Positions 26,403 through 36,685 of a stretch of 64,000 bases of DNA are shown here, one piece after another. Positions within the stretch are counted from its first letter, which is position 1, and each line of letters begins with the position of its first letter. The stretch comes from Paenibacillus sp. An7 (GTDB lineage Bacteria; Bacillota; Bacilli; Paenibacillales; Paenibacillaceae), in contig NZ_WTWX01000017.1 in assembly GCF_009870785.1 (NCBI RefSeq), positions 1 through 64,000 on the forward strand. Direction: 5' to 3'. A program made the position numbers and the translations under genes. Below the pieces are notes generated by a model that was given only the letters and a program-made list of their open reading frames with translations, was not told where the DNA came from and searched no databases.

Positions 26403-27335
26403 ATTAAAGATACAAGTTCACAAACCACAGATAAAAATATTGTATTGTTTCCTAAGACACTAGACTTTTATCAGATTCAGCTCACCGTTATGCTGGAAAA
26501 TGAACGCTATGCGGAAGCGATGAATTTGCTTGAATTTCTGCTTCAGTGCCAAGGACAGGATCAGAGAAACTATGAAGAATGGGCAGCGCTGCTTGAATGG
26601 CTCAGGGCAGCCTTTCCTCAATATATAAGTGCTGATGACAATAATCCGGTTTCTGAAGAAGAGGATGACATTGAAAGTGAAGAGGATTTAGCACGGCAAA
26701 ATGCGAAGAATAAGATGGCTGAAGACGGAGATTATGCGAATAAATTACTGCGCATTCTGAAGGATGAGCCGCTGAGTGAACAAACGATGCTTGCACTTGA
26801 CCAGTTAGCATACGTAGACGTACCGAGCGTTGATGATTCACTTAAGGAATGGATTGAACATAGCAGATTACATCCATTACTCCAGTTCAGGGTACTTCAA
26901 ACTCTGCGGAAAAGAGGGGCTGACTTTCATGTTGCTTTGCAAAGAGGAACAGAGAAGGTTGAAGTAGAAATAGAGACAGTACCTTTGACACCAGAAGATT
27001 TCCCGCATGCTGTTCTTCGGATTCTAGAACGTGTCGCAGATCAGACAGAAGTTCATGAGCCAACGCTTTATTATTTCGCTCAGGAACTTTGGTCGCAATA
27101 TATCATGGCCGTTTTTGGAACAAGTGATTACCGCTCTATGCTGGAGGGCGATGAATCCATGCTCGATATGTGGGCTGCTGCACTTCATGCAGCGGTGGCT
27201 GAGAGTTTGGGAGGTTCACACAATGAAGAAGAGATTCGCACTTTGTATGGGATCACGAGCGAGGTTAGGTTCCGATTTGAGCAGGCATATCGTTCAATTA
27301 AGCAATTTGTTTCAGGAGGACTGGGTACAAAATAG
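26403..27335 (+). CDS. YsoA-like helical repeat protein upstream of tig; probable ATT start
   Basis: About 310 residues, acidic and mostly helical. The N-terminal segment FYQIQLTVMLENERYAEAMNLLEFLLQC looks like a TPR helix pair. An acidic linker (about residues 75-95, EEEDDIESEEDL) is followed by a helical C-terminal domain. Position just before tig matches B. subtilis ysoA, a TPR protein of unknown role, and that is the basis of the call. An AGGAGGT ends 8 bases before ATT at 26403, in frame, reading (M)KDTSSQTTDKNIVLF. The first standard start is TTG at 26445, which lacks any ribosome site. AUU starts are otherwise known chiefly from infC. Confidence 0.8.
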   Translation: MKDTSSQTTDKNIVLFPKTLDFYQIQLTVMLENERYAEAMNLLEFLLQCQGQDQRNYEEWAALLEWLRAAFPQYISADDNNPVSEEEDDIESEEDLARQNAKNKMAEDGDYANKLLRILKDEPLSEQTMLALDQLAYVDVPSVDDSLKEWIEHSRLHPLLQFRVLQTLRKRGADFHVALQRGTEKVEVEIETVPLTPEDFPHAVLRILERVADQTEVHEPTLYYFAQELWSQYIMAVFGTSDYRSMLEGDESMLDMWAAALHAAVAESLGGSHNEEEIRTLYGITSEVRFRFEQAYRSIKQFVSGGLGTK

Positions 27336-27375
27336 GTTATAAAACTTTTCCTGCTGTGTTTACAAGGGTTTGCCC

Positions 27376-27404
27376 TTGAAATTGCATTTAATGTTGTTTA
27401 TACT
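27376..27404 (+). promoter_or_regulatory. Promoter of tig
   Basis: TTGAAA, a 17-base spacer and TATACT. The -35 box overlaps a small hairpin (AAGGGTTTGCCCTT) that follows the preceding gene. Confidence 0.7.
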
Positions 27405-27468
27405 AAAATGGTTATTTTGTACGCGCTTGACAATGGTTAACACGTGAAATTTGGAGGGGAAAGCATAA

Positions 27469-28797
27469 ATGAAAGCAACTTGGGAAAAAATAGAGAAGAA
27501 CCTTGGGGTTCTTGAAGTTGAAGTAGAAGCAGATCGTGTAGCTGCTGCTCTCGACAAGGCTTTTAATAAAGTCGTTAAAAAAATAAATGTACCTGGATTC
27601 CGTAAAGGTAAAGTACCACGTTCAATCTTCGAAGCACGTTTTGGTGTAGAGAGCTTGTACCAGGATGCAATTGACATCCTTCTTCCAGAAGTATACACGG
27701 AAGCTGTTGATCAAACAGAAATCTTCCCTGTAGAACAACCAGAAGTAGATGTTGATCAATTTGCTAAAGGTCAAACATTCAAGTTTAAAGCAAAAGTTGT
27801 AGTTAAACCTGAAGTTGAACTTGGCGAATACAAAGGTCTTGAAGTTCCTAAAGTAAGCACTGAAGTTTCTGAAGAAGAATTGACTGCTGAATTAGAGCGT
27901 CTGCAACAACGTCATGCTGAACTTGTAGTCGTTGAAGAAGGACAAGCAGCATCTGGCGATGTTGTTGTTATCGACTACGAAGGTTCTGTTGACGGTGAAC
28001 TTTTCGAAGGCGGATCTGCTGAGCGTCAATCTCTTGAACTTGGATCTAACACATTCATTCCTGGTTTCGAAGATCAAGTCATTGGTCTTGGAACAGGCGA
28101 CAGCAAAGACGTTGAAGTGACATTCCCTGAAGAGTACCATGCAGCTGAACTAGCTGGTAAAAAAGCGGTATTCAAAGTGAAAGTACACGAAATCAAACGT
28201 AAAGAACTTCCTGCACTTGATGATGAGTTCGCTAAAGACGTTAGTGAATTCGACACACTTGTTGAGTACAAAGAAGATCTGAAAAAACAACTTGCTTCCC
28301 GTAAAGAAGAAGAAGCAAAAGCTACTCAAGAAAATATCGTAGTTGAAAAAGCGGCTGAAAATGCTGAAGTTGAAATTCCACAAGGAATGATCAACAGCGA
28401 AGTTCGCAACATGATGCGTGACTTTGACAACCGTCTTCGTCAACAAGGTATGAACCTTGAGATGTTTATGAGCTTCTCTGGTCAAACAGAAGCAGATCTT
28501 CAAAACCAAATGAAAAACGATGCTGAAAAACGCGTTCGTAACAACCTGGTTCTTGAAGCAATCGGTAAACAAGAGAATCTTGAAGTAACAGAAGAAGATG
28601 TAAACGAAGAGCTGAACAACATGGCTGCTTCTTTCAAACGCTCTGTTGAAGAGATTCGTCAAATTCTGGAAAGCAATGGTTCTCTTGACAGCTTGAAAGA
28701 AGAAGTATTGCTTCGCAAAACAATCGACTTCCTTTTGGCAAACAGCAAAGAGGTAGATGCTCCTGCTGAAGAAGCTAAAGAAGAAGCGGCTGAATAA
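27469..28797 (+). CDS. tig: Trigger factor, ribosome-associated chaperone and peptidyl-prolyl isomerase
   Basis: A 442-residue protein with three domains: ribosome-binding (about 1-115) with the ribosome-contact signature around GFRKGKVPRSIFEARFG, FKBP-type isomerase (about 150-245, GDVVVIDYEGSVDGELFEGG and FIPGFEDQVIGLGTGD), and a helical chaperone domain to the end. It shelters nascent chains at the ribosome exit tunnel. The codon use is visibly biased toward a small set (GAA, AAA, CTT, GTT), as expected for a highly expressed gene. The start follows TTGGAGGGG at good spacing. It has its own promoter and terminator, so it is likely a single-gene unit. Confidence 0.98.
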   Translation: MKATWEKIEKNLGVLEVEVEADRVAAALDKAFNKVVKKINVPGFRKGKVPRSIFEARFGVESLYQDAIDILLPEVYTEAVDQTEIFPVEQPEVDVDQFAKGQTFKFKAKVVVKPEVELGEYKGLEVPKVSTEVSEEELTAELERLQQRHAELVVVEEGQAASGDVVVIDYEGSVDGELFEGGSAERQSLELGSNTFIPGFEDQVIGLGTGDSKDVEVTFPEEYHAAELAGKKAVFKVKVHEIKRKELPALDDEFAKDVSEFDTLVEYKEDLKKQLASRKEEEAKATQENIVVEKAAENAEVEIPQGMINSEVRNMMRDFDNRLRQQGMNLEMFMSFSGQTEADLQNQMKNDAEKRVRNNLVLEAIGKQENLEVTEEDVNEELNNMAASFKRSVEEIRQILESNGSLDSLKEEVLLRKTIDFLLANSKEVDAPAEEAKEEAAE

Positions 28798-28881
28798 TCA
28801 CTCACATATGAGCATGTAGTATAAATCCAGAACCAAGCATGGGTATGGATTTATGCGGAATGCGTATCACGTATATCAGAT

Positions 28882-28917
28882 AAGGCACGTAATGTTTTTT
28901 ACGTGCCTTATTTTTTC
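28882..28917 (+). terminator. Terminator of tig
   Basis: AAGGCACGTAA and TTACGTGCCTT form an 11-base stem over a six-base loop, followed by ATTTTTT. Confidence 0.93.
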
Positions 28918-29117
28918 TAAGTAATATCCATTTTATAGTAATTTTTATTATTAGATGGATATTAATTAATATGCGTGATAATTTTTATATTCTTCCATAT
29001 ACTTAAATATAGGTCTTTACTCTATATGCCGGAAGGCGCATTTGCACATACATAAAAAAAATGGTTAAATATGATCAAGCTTTCTTATTATTGGTTCATG
29101 TGAGAAAGCGGATCTAT
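28918..29117 (+). other. Long intergenic region before clpP, with inverted repeat and weak CtsR-like site
   Basis: The 28798-29233 gap of 436 bases holds the tig terminator, an inverted repeat (AATATCCAT at 28923-28931, ATGGATATT at 28955-28963), and GGTTAAATATGATCAAG at 29063-29079. The latter matches the CtsR operator heptad repeat with three mismatches in the fixed positions. CtsR controls clpP in related bacteria, but this match is too poor to rely on. Confidence 0.3.
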
Positions 29118-29146
29118 ATGACATGAAACAGGGAACATGTTAAAAT
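29118..29146 (+). promoter_or_regulatory. Promoter of clpP
   Basis: ATGACA, a 17-base spacer and TAAAAT (five of six matches each), about 85 bases before the clpP start. Confidence 0.6.
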
Positions 29147-29233
29147 AAGATGTACTGTAATGATGTTTTACAGATTCTTATGTTTTCCCTGACTTGTGCG
29201 GTAAAGATTCTATTATGGAAAAGAGGTTTACAC

Positions 29234-29824
29234 ATGAGTCTCGTACCTATGGTTGTTGAACAAACGAATCGCGGAGAACGTTCATACGATATTTACTCTA
29301 GACTGCTGAAAGATCGGATTATCTTTCTCAGCGGTGCAATAGATGATGATGTGGCGAATCTTGTAATCGCCCAGCTTCTTTTCCTGGCTGCAGAAGATCC
29401 AGAAAAAGATATCAGTTTATATATCAATTCACCTGGTGGTTCTGTTACAGCGGGGATGGGTATATATGATACGATGCAGTTTATCAAGCCAGACGTATCC
29501 ACGATCTGCGTAGGTATGGCTGCCAGCATGGGTTCGCTGCTATTAACAGCGGGTGCTCCTGGTAAGCGATATGCACTTGAAAACAGCGAAGTTATGATAC
29601 ATCAACCGCTGGGCGGAGTCCAAGGTCAGGCATCCGATATTCAGATTCATGCTGACTGGATTATTAAGACTCGTCAGAAACTGAATCAGATCTACGTGGA
29701 GCGTACAGGTCAACCCCTTGATAAAATCGAGCGTGATACGGACCGTGACTATTTCATGAGTGCGGAAGAAGCTTTAGAGTACCGTATCATTGACCAAGTA
29801 CTCACCAAACCGATTAATTCTTAA
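29234..29824 (+). CDS. clpP: ATP-dependent Clp protease proteolytic subunit
   Basis: A 196-residue serine peptidase that forms the double-ring chamber of ClpXP and ClpCP. The catalytic triad is present: Ser98 in GMAASMGS, His123 in VMIHQPLGG, Asp172 in DTDRDYF. The start at 29234 ([10 protein letters not shown]) follows AAGAGG; the open frame extends upstream without a site. ClpX is encoded 12 bases downstream, so protease and its unfoldase are made from one mRNA. This differs from B. subtilis, where clpP is located elsewhere. The paired arrangement suggests stoichiometric ClpXP production. Confidence 0.98.
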   Translation: MSLVPMVVEQTNRGERSYDIYSRLLKDRIIFLSGAIDDDVANLVIAQLLFLAAEDPEKDISLYINSPGGSVTAGMGIYDTMQFIKPDVSTICVGMAASMGSLLLTAGAPGKRYALENSEVMIHQPLGGVQGQASDIQIHADWIIKTRQKLNQIYVERTGQPLDKIERDTDRDYFMSAEEALEYRIIDQVLTKPINS

Positions 29825-29836
29825 AGGGGTGGTTAT

Positions 29837-31096
29837 ATGTTTAAATTTAACGATGAGAAAGGACAATTGAAATGTTCTTTCTGCGGTAAATCCCAGGAAC
29901 AAGTCCGCAAGTTGGTAGCGGGACCAGGGGTGTATATATGTGATGAGTGTATCGAGCTTTGCGCGGAGATCGTGGAAGAAGAGCTCGGTCATGATGAAGA
30001 GATTGATCTGAAGGATATTCCGAAACCAAAAGAGATTCGTGATATTCTCGATCAATATGTAATTGGTCAAGATCAAGCGAAGAAATCGTTGTCTGTAGCG
30101 GTTTATAATCACTACAAACGGATTAATACACAGAGCAAAGTTGACGACGTGGAAATGTCGAAAAGTAATATTTTGCTTTTAGGACCAACAGGTTCTGGTA
30201 AGACTTTACTTGCTCAAACAATGGCTAAAATCCTGAATGTACCGTTTGCTATTGCAGATGCTACGTCTTTGACGGAAGCAGGTTATGTGGGTGAAGACGT
30301 TGAGAATATTCTTCTCAAGTTGATCCAAGCAGCGGATTATGATGTAGAAAAAGCAGAACGCGGCATCATTTATATTGATGAAATTGATAAAGTTGCACGT
30401 AAATCAGAGAATCCATCGATTACACGTGACGTTTCTGGTGAAGGTGTACAGCAAGCTCTCCTCAAAATTTTGGAGGGGACGGTTGCTTCTGTACCGCCGC
30501 AAGGTGGACGTAAGCATCCACATCAAGAGTTTATCCAGATCGATACAACGAATATTTTGTTCGTTTGCGGCGGTGCCTTTGATGGACTGGAGCAAATGAT
30601 TAAACGCCGTATCGGTAAAAAAGTAATCGGATTTAACTCTGCAACAGAGCAAAAGGACTTGAAACCAGGCGAATATCTTGGCATGGTTCTTCCAGAAGAT
30701 TTGCTCAAGTTCGGTTTGATTCCGGAATTTGTAGGACGTTTGCCGGTCATCTCTACTCTGGAGCCGCTTGATGAAGACACACTAGTTCGCATCCTGTCTG
30801 AGCCGAAGAACGCACTGGTTAAACAGTACACGAAAATGCTCGAACTCGATAATGTATCCCTTGAGTTTGAACCAGGAGCACTTGAGGCTATTGCCCGTGA
30901 AGCGATCAAACGGAATACAGGAGCTCGTGGACTTCGTTCCATTATCGAAGGCTTATTGCTTGATGTAATGTATGAAGTGCCATCTCGTGAAGATGTAACC
31001 AAATGCGTAATTACACAACAGGTTGTTGAAGAAAAAATAGCTCCTGAATTACGTAGTGGAGACGAAAAAGATAAAAAACAGGAAGAAAGTGCGTGA
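29837..31096 (+). CDS. clpX: ClpXP protease ATP-binding subunit ClpX
   Basis: A 419-residue AAA+ unfoldase. The N-terminal zinc-binding domain has four cysteines ([21 protein letters not shown]), followed by Walker [16 protein letters not shown] (about residue 116), Walker [10 protein letters not shown], the pore loop GYVGEDVE, the ClpP-contact loop IGF (KKVIGFNS) and sensor 2 in [12 protein letters not shown]. It recognises tagged substrates and feeds them to ClpP, encoded just upstream. AAAGGGG precedes the ATG. The C-terminal tail is short and charged ([11 protein letters not shown]). Confidence 0.98.
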   Translation: MFKFNDEKGQLKCSFCGKSQEQVRKLVAGPGVYICDECIELCAEIVEEELGHDEEIDLKDIPKPKEIRDILDQYVIGQDQAKKSLSVAVYNHYKRINTQSKVDDVEMSKSNILLLGPTGSGKTLLAQTMAKILNVPFAIADATSLTEAGYVGEDVENILLKLIQAADYDVEKAERGIIYIDEIDKVARKSENPSITRDVSGEGVQQALLKILEGTVASVPPQGGRKHPHQEFIQIDTTNILFVCGGAFDGLEQMIKRRIGKKVIGFNSATEQKDLKPGEYLGMVLPEDLLKFGLIPEFVGRLPVISTLEPLDEDTLVRILSEPKNALVKQYTKMLELDNVSLEFEPGALEAIAREAIKRNTGARGLRSIIEGLLLDVMYEVPSREDVTKCVITQQVVEEKIAPELRSGDEKDKKQEESA

Positions 31097-31139
31097 TCTT
31101 GGCTGATCCCACTTATCTAGTTTAAATAATTTAGTCATA

Positions 31140-31193
31140 CTCCACTGGTACAGGGGCTTATTACTGGATATTCCAGTCCTCTTACTAGTGGAG
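31140..31193 (+). other. Structured leader upstream of ispG
   Basis: CTCCACT (31140-31146) pairs AGTGGAG (31187-31193); inside, AGGGG pairs CCTCT with one wobble and ACTGGA pairs TCCAGT. The result is one 54-base, almost fully paired hairpin ending 29 bases before the ispG start. No T-tract follows, so it is not a simple terminator. It may protect or process the mRNA between clpX and ispG, or regulate ispG. Confidence 0.55.
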
Positions 31194-31222
31194 ATTTGAC
31201 GTTATGGGGAGAGAAAGCCATC

Positions 31223-32320
31223 ATGTTTCTGAGACAGGATACACGTCCCGTAAAAGTTGGAAATATTACCATCGGTGGAAGCAACGAAGTCATTATACAA
31301 AGTATGTGTACGACAAAAACGGCCGATGTAGAAGCAACCGTAGCTGAGATCTTGCGTCTGGAAGAAGCAGGTTGTCAGATCGTTCGTGTAACGGTAAATA
31401 ATGACGAAGCAGCAGACGCAATTAAAGAAATTAAGAAACGGATTCATATTCCATTGGTAGCGGATATTCACTTTAACTACAAGCTGGCTTTGAAGGCGAT
31501 AGAGAACGGGATTGATAAAGTTCGTATTAATCCAGGGAACATCGGTCGCCGTGAGAAGGTAGAAGCAGTGGTAGAAGCTTGCAAAGCAAAAGGCATCCCG
31601 ATTCGTATTGGTGTTAATGCTGGTTCTCTTGAGAATCATTTGCTTGAAAAGTACGGATATCCAACAGCAGATGCGATGGTAGAAAGCGCACTTTATCACA
31701 TTGGTATTCTTGAAGAGCTTGATTTTCACGATATTATCGTATCCCTGAAAGCATCTGATGTACCAATGGCGATTGAAGCTTATACCAAAGCGGCTCAGGT
31801 CATTCCTTATCCGCTTCATCTTGGGATTACAGAAGCCGGCACCTTATTCTCGGGAACGATTAAAAGTTCTGCGGGGATGGGAGCACTTCTTTCACTCGGC
31901 ATTGGTTCAACAATGCGTATTTCACTAAGTGCCGATCCCGTTGAAGAGATAAAAGTAGCAAGAGAACTGCTCAAAGCGTTTGGACTGATCTCGAATGCAG
32001 CTACGCTCATTTCATGTCCGACTTGTGGACGTCTTGATATTGATCTATTCTCCATTGCCAACGAAGTGGAAGAGTATATCTCACAGATTAAAGTACCGAT
32101 TAAAGTATCTGTACTCGGCTGTGCGGTCAATGGTCCAGGGGAAGCAAGAGAAGCGGATATCGGTATAGCCGGTGCTCGGGGAGAAGGATTGTTATTCCGT
32201 TATGGAGAGATGATTCGCAAAGTACCTGAGGCTGAGATGGTCAATGAACTCAAAAAAGAAATTGATAAAATTGTGGCTGCCTATGAAGAAACAGGGGTTA
32301 TCCCTGGCCGTAAGCACTAA
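31223..32320 (+). CDS. ispG: Flavodoxin-dependent 4-hydroxy-3-methylbut-2-enyl diphosphate synthase
   Basis: A 365-residue enzyme of the non-mevalonate isoprenoid pathway that converts the cyclic diphosphate MEcPP into HMBPP using a 4Fe-4S cluster. The N-terminal TIM barrel contains [26 protein letters not shown] and [10 protein letters not shown]. The cluster cysteines are in [11 protein letters not shown] and CAVNGPGEA near the C-terminus. The start at 31223 is preceded by GGGGAGAG. Its place between clpX and lonB interrupts the otherwise Bacillus-like proteolysis block. The gene has a structured leader and its own terminator, so it may be regulated apart from clpPX. Confidence 0.97.
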   Translation: MFLRQDTRPVKVGNITIGGSNEVIIQSMCTTKTADVEATVAEILRLEEAGCQIVRVTVNNDEAADAIKEIKKRIHIPLVADIHFNYKLALKAIENGIDKVRINPGNIGRREKVEAVVEACKAKGIPIRIGVNAGSLENHLLEKYGYPTADAMVESALYHIGILEELDFHDIIVSLKASDVPMAIEAYTKAAQVIPYPLHLGITEAGTLFSGTIKSSAGMGALLSLGIGSTMRISLSADPVEEIKVARELLKAFGLISNAATLISCPTCGRLDIDLFSIANEVEEYISQIKVPIKVSVLGCAVNGPGEAREADIGIAGARGEGLLFRYGEMIRKVPEAEMVNELKKEIDKIVAAYEETGVIPGRKH

Positions 32321-32343
32321 TCTATAATTATCTATATAAGATA

Positions 32344-32378
32344 AGTCAACTTTCCACCTGCGAAAGTTGGCTTTTTTT
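32344..32378 (+). terminator. Terminator of ispG
   Basis: AGTCAACTTTC pairs GAAAGTTGGCT (with one wobble) and is followed by TTTTTTT. Confidence 0.88.
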
Positions 32379-32503
32379 GTTTTTCTGTCCTATTTCATCC
32401 GTATTTTACGTTTACCACAAAAGGAAAAGGCTATACTACCAAGTATCGAACTTTTTACGTGGCAAAAATAAGGGGAAGAAAGATTGAACAGGAGGACTTA
32501 AAT

Positions 32504-34243
32504 ATGGGAAATGAAATAACGATTATCATTATGTTGGTCAATTTATTTTTTGGAGTTGTGATTGGGTTATATTTTTGGAATATGCTGCGCTCGCAAAAGA
32601 GTAATCGAAGTGCGGTAGAAAAAGAATCTCGTAAAGAAATGGATAAACTACGGAAGCTGAGAGCTATTTCACTTACAAAACCACTTGCCGAAAAGACACG
32701 ACCTGCCAAACTTGAAGATATCGTGGGCCAAAAAGATGGTCTGCGCGCCATGAAGGCCGCTCTCTGCAGCGGTAATCCCCAGCATGTCATTGTTTACGGT
32801 CCGCCGGGAGTAGGGAAGACAGCGGCAGCCAGGGTCATATTAGAGGAAGCGAAAAAGAACCCGGCCTCTCCTTTTAAGGCTGATGCCAAATTTACAGAGA
32901 TTGATGCGACCACAGCGCGTTTTGATGAACGAGGAATTGCAGATCCTCTCATTGGATCCGTGCATGATCCGATATATCAAGGAGCGGGTGCAATGGGGGT
33001 AGCTGGTGTTCCTCAGCCGAAACCGGGTGCCGTTACCAAAGCGCATGGCGGGATTTTATTCGTGGATGAGATCGGTGAACTTCATACGATCCAGATGAAC
33101 AAGCTGCTCAAAGTACTCGAGGATCGCAAAGTCATTTTGGAAAGTGCGTACTACAATTCCGAAGATACGCATACTCCTGCTTATATCCATGATATTTTTC
33201 AAAATGGATTGCCAGCAGATTTTCGTCTTGTGGGTGCAACGACTAGATCTCCCCATGAAATTCCGCCAGCACTGCGTTCTCGCTGTATGGAAATCTTTTT
33301 CCGTGCGCTATTACCGGAAGAAATCGGACGGATTGCGGAAGATGCCATATCCAAAATCGGTTTCTCGGCGAATCCCGAAGCAGTAGAAGTTGTTAAAAAG
33401 TATGCGACCAATGGCCGGGAAGCAGTAAACATCGTACAGCTTGCTGCCGGACTTGCTCTGACGGAGAATCGGGATGAGCTTCAAGCCTCTGATTTAGAAT
33501 GGGTAGCCAGCAGCAGTCAAATTCAGCCAAGACCTGATCGTAAAGTGCCAAGTCGCCCTCAGATCGGTTTTGTTAACGGACTTGCTGTGTATGGTCCAAA
33601 TATGGGGGCCCTGCTTGAAATCGAAGTCTCTGCTGTACCTGTAGCAAAAGGCAAAGGTACCTATAACATTACGGGTGTCGTAGAGGAAGAAGAGATTGGC
33701 GGAGGTTCAAGAACGCTGCGCCGCAAAAGTATGGCAAAAGGGTCTGTGGAGAATGTACTAACGGTTCTTCGCACTATGGGGTATTCGCCATCTAATTTCG
33801 ATCTTCATATTAATTTCCCAGGTGGAACACCGATTGATGGACCTTCCGCTGGGATTGCGATGGCGACGGCGATTGTCTCGGCTATTCGAGGAATTCCTGT
33901 AGACCATGAGCTGGCTATGACAGGAGAAATAAGTATACACGGAAAAGTGAAACCAATTGGTGGTGTTTTGGCTAAGGTGGAAGCCGCATTTCAGGCAGGA
34001 GTCAAAAAAGTAATCATTCCAGCTGAGAATTGGCAATCCATTTTTGATAACTTGGAAGGCTTACGTGTAATTCCGGTTGAGACAGCTGAAGAAGTATTCC
34101 AGCATGTGTTTGGAGATTCGGAAAAAACAGCAGTGGAAGAGATCGCTTCTCCGCATGCAGAACTTTTTCCGCCTTCCTCTCCATCTGTTTTGCATGCGGA
34201 TCATAATCGGAATGGTAAACTGAATAGTACCGAAAGCATGTAA
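32504..34243 (+). CDS. lonB: ATP-dependent protease LonB
   Basis: A 579-residue membrane-anchored Lon-type protease found in spore formers. An N-terminal membrane helix (ITIIIMLVNLFFGVVIGLYFW) is followed by the AAA+ module with Walker [14 protein letters not shown] and Walker B GGILFVDEIGEL, and a C-terminal serine-lysine protease domain with Ser448 in IDGPSAGIAMA and Lys near VKKVIIPAENW. The start at 32504 follows CAGGAGG; upstream frame codons have no site. In B. subtilis LonB acts in the forespore under sigma-F. The C-terminal 30 residues are polar and specific to this protein. lon follows 87 bases downstream. Confidence 0.96.
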   Translation: MGNEITIIIMLVNLFFGVVIGLYFWNMLRSQKSNRSAVEKESRKEMDKLRKLRAISLTKPLAEKTRPAKLEDIVGQKDGLRAMKAALCSGNPQHVIVYGPPGVGKTAAARVILEEAKKNPASPFKADAKFTEIDATTARFDERGIADPLIGSVHDPIYQGAGAMGVAGVPQPKPGAVTKAHGGILFVDEIGELHTIQMNKLLKVLEDRKVILESAYYNSEDTHTPAYIHDIFQNGLPADFRLVGATTRSPHEIPPALRSRCMEIFFRALLPEEIGRIAEDAISKIGFSANPEAVEVVKKYATNGREAVNIVQLAAGLALTENRDELQASDLEWVASSSQIQPRPDRKVPSRPQIGFVNGLAVYGPNMGALLEIEVSAVPVAKGKGTYNITGVVEEEEIGGGSRTLRRKSMAKGSVENVLTVLRTMGYSPSNFDLHINFPGGTPIDGPSAGIAMATAIVSAIRGIPVDHELAMTGEISIHGKVKPIGGVLAKVEAAFQAGVKKVIIPAENWQSIFDNLEGLRVIPVETAEEVFQHVFGDSEKTAVEEIASPHAELFPPSSPSVLHADHNRNGKLNSTESM

Positions 34244-34330
34244 TGCTTGTCCCTTCATTGGTTTTTTATGTGAACATTTGATAAAATAATGAATGATAAC
34301 AACTTGAGAGCCATTGGAGGTGTGAAAGCG

Positions 34331-36667
34331 ATGGGACCGAGCAAAGCCAAAGGTCGTCGTTTTCCTTTACTGCCTTTGAGAGGACTTCTTGTTTACCCGA
34401 GTATGGTACTCCATCTCGATGTGGGCAGGGAGAAATCAGTTAAGGCTTTGGAAAAAGCGATGGTAGAAGAACATTTAATCCTCCTGTGCTCCCAATCTGA
34501 AGTAAATATTGAAGAACCTACAAGAGAAGATATCTTCCGGATCGGGACAGTGGCTAAGGTCAGACAGATGCTGAAGCTTCCGAATGGGACGATTCGGGTC
34601 CTTGTAGAAGGATTGGAACGTGCGGAGATTACCGAATACACAGATAATGTTGATTTTTATGAAGTGCTGGCAGTAGAACTTCCTGAAGAAGAGACGAACC
34701 ATCCAGAGACGGATGCTCTAATGAGGACGTTACTGAATCAGTTCGAAAATTATATAAATCTGTCTAAAAAGATTACCCCGGAGACACTCGCAGCAGTATC
34801 TGATATTGAAGAACCTGGGCGTCTTGCAGATGTCATAACCAGTCATCTTTCACTTAAGATTAAGGATAAACAAGAAATTCTGGAGACGATTAACGTCAAG
34901 CAACGACTTGAGAAACTCCTCGATATTCTTAATAACGAGCGAGAAGTTCTCGAGCTTGAACGTAAAATCAGCCAGCGTGTGAAAAAGCAGATGGAAAAAA
35001 CGCAGAAGGAATATTATCTGCGCGAGCAAATGAAAGCAATTCAAAAGGAACTCGGAGAAAAAGAAGGCCGTGCGGGTGAAGTGGAAGAATTGCGAAACCA
35101 AGCAGCTGCTCTTGATCTGCCCGAGAAGGTTCAAGAGAAGATTAACAAAGAAATTGATCGTCTTGAGAAGATGCCAGCCAGTTCTGCGGAAGGCGGCGTT
35201 ATTCGAAACTACGTGGATTGGCTGCTCGCTTTGCCTTGGAGCCGGTCGACAGAAGATGATCTTGATATTCAGGCAGCCGAAGAAGTACTTGATGCAGATC
35301 ATTATGGTCTGGAAAAACCGAAGGAGAGAGTGCTTGAGTATTTAGCAGTTCAGAAGCTGGTTAAGCAGCTCAAAGGTCCGATTCTCTGTCTTGTAGGACC
35401 TCCAGGGGTAGGGAAAACATCTCTGGCCCGGTCTATAGCGAAATCACTTGGACGAGAATTTGTACGTATCTCACTTGGCGGAGTTCGTGATGAGGCAGAA
35501 ATTCGTGGTCATCGCCGTACTTACGTAGGCGCAATGCCGGGCAGAATCATTCAAGGTATGAAAACAGCAGGTTCACTAAACCCTGTCTTCTTACTTGATG
35601 AGATTGATAAAATGGCTTCTGACTTCCGCGGTGATCCGTCATCAGCACTTCTTGAAGTGCTAGATCCGGAACAGAATAACACGTTTAGTGATCATTTTGT
35701 GGAACTGCCTTTTGATTTGTCGAACGTCATGTTTGTGACAACTGCCAATACGGTACACAGTATTCCAAGACCTCTTCTTGATCGTATGGAACTCTTGAAT
35801 ATACCGGGTTATACGGAACTTGAGAAACTGCAAATCGCGAATCGCTATTTGCTGCCAAAACAGATCCGAGAACATGGTCTTACGGAGCAGCAACTTCAGG
35901 TTGGTGAAGACACACTGCTGAAAGTCATTCGTGAATATACGAGAGAATCCGGAGTACGGAACTTGGAACAGCAGATGGCATCCCTTTGCCGTAAAGCAGC
36001 CAAGAAAATTGTAACAGGATACGAAGGAAGCATCGTCATTACGCCGGAAGAGATCAAAGATTATCTAGGTCCGGGGAAATTTAGATATGGTGTAGCAGAT
36101 CTTGAAGATCAGATCGGTACAGTGACAGGTCTTGCATGGACTGAGGTTGGCGGCGAAACGTTGGTAATTGAAGTGACCGTTGTGCCGGGTACAGGCAAGT
36201 TAACCCTAACGGGGAAACTTGGAGACGTGATGAAAGAATCCGCACAAGCAGCATTCAGTTACACCCGTTCCAAAGCGATTGAACTCGGGATTGCGCCAGA
36301 CTTCCATGAGAAAAATGATATTCATATTCATATTCCGGAGGGTGCTATTCCAAAAGACGGCCCATCAGCTGGGATCACGATGGCAACTGCACTTATTTCA
36401 GCCCTTACGAATCGTCATGTATCCAAACATGTAGCAATGACGGGTGAAATTACACTGCGGGGCCGAGTACTACCCATCGGGGGACTCAAGGAAAAATCAT
36501 TGGCCGCTCACCGAGCTGGATATAAGAAAATTTTATTACCTAAGGACAACGAACGTGATTTAAGAGACATTCCAGACAGTGTTCGGGAAGATATCGAATT
36601 CATTCCCGTTGCTCATATGGACCAAGTACTGCAGCATGCTCTTGTACAACAAGCAGGAGTGCATTAG
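34331..36667 (+). CDS. lon: ATP-dependent protease Lon (LonA)
   Basis: A 778-residue cytosolic quality-control protease. The N-terminal substrate domain begins [25 protein letters not shown], a coiled-coil stretch lies around [25 protein letters not shown], the AAA+ module has Walker [14 protein letters not shown] (about residue 356) and Walker [12 protein letters not shown], and the protease domain has the dyad Ser679 in [11 protein letters not shown] with a Lys in [14 protein letters not shown]. The start at 34331 is set by GGAGGTG at 9 bases; the first in-frame ATG at 34289 has no site. Length and catalytic position match B. subtilis LonA. engB follows after 18 bases. Confidence 0.97.
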   Translation: MGPSKAKGRRFPLLPLRGLLVYPSMVLHLDVGREKSVKALEKAMVEEHLILLCSQSEVNIEEPTREDIFRIGTVAKVRQMLKLPNGTIRVLVEGLERAEITEYTDNVDFYEVLAVELPEEETNHPETDALMRTLLNQFENYINLSKKITPETLAAVSDIEEPGRLADVITSHLSLKIKDKQEILETINVKQRLEKLLDILNNEREVLELERKISQRVKKQMEKTQKEYYLREQMKAIQKELGEKEGRAGEVEELRNQAAALDLPEKVQEKINKEIDRLEKMPASSAEGGVIRNYVDWLLALPWSRSTEDDLDIQAAEEVLDADHYGLEKPKERVLEYLAVQKLVKQLKGPILCLVGPPGVGKTSLARSIAKSLGREFVRISLGGVRDEAEIRGHRRTYVGAMPGRIIQGMKTAGSLNPVFLLDEIDKMASDFRGDPSSALLEVLDPEQNNTFSDHFVELPFDLSNVMFVTTANTVHSIPRPLLDRMELLNIPGYTELEKLQIANRYLLPKQIREHGLTEQQLQVGEDTLLKVIREYTRESGVRNLEQQMASLCRKAAKKIVTGYEGSIVITPEEIKDYLGPGKFRYGVADLEDQIGTVTGLAWTEVGGETLVIEVTVVPGTGKLTLTGKLGDVMKESAQAAFSYTRSKAIELGIAPDFHEKNDIHIHIPEGAIPKDGPSAGITMATALISALTNRHVSKHVAMTGEITLRGRVLPIGGLKEKSLAAHRAGYKKILLPKDNERDLRDIPDSVREDIEFIPVAHMDQVLQHALVQQAGVH

Positions 36668-36685
36668 AGAGGACAATTATCAACT

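Noticed and set aside
27892..28662. Long minus-strand ORFs inside tig
   Set aside because: They are antisense shadows caused by the biased codon use of tig; no ribosome sites or family motifs.
29063..29079. CtsR operator before clpP
   Set aside because: GGTTAAATATGATCAAG differs from the consensus at three fixed positions; the site is noted in the intergenic entry but not claimed.
30523..31002. 159-codon minus-strand ORF inside clpX
   Set aside because: Low-complexity Ser/Arg-rich shadow of a conserved gene, without start signal.
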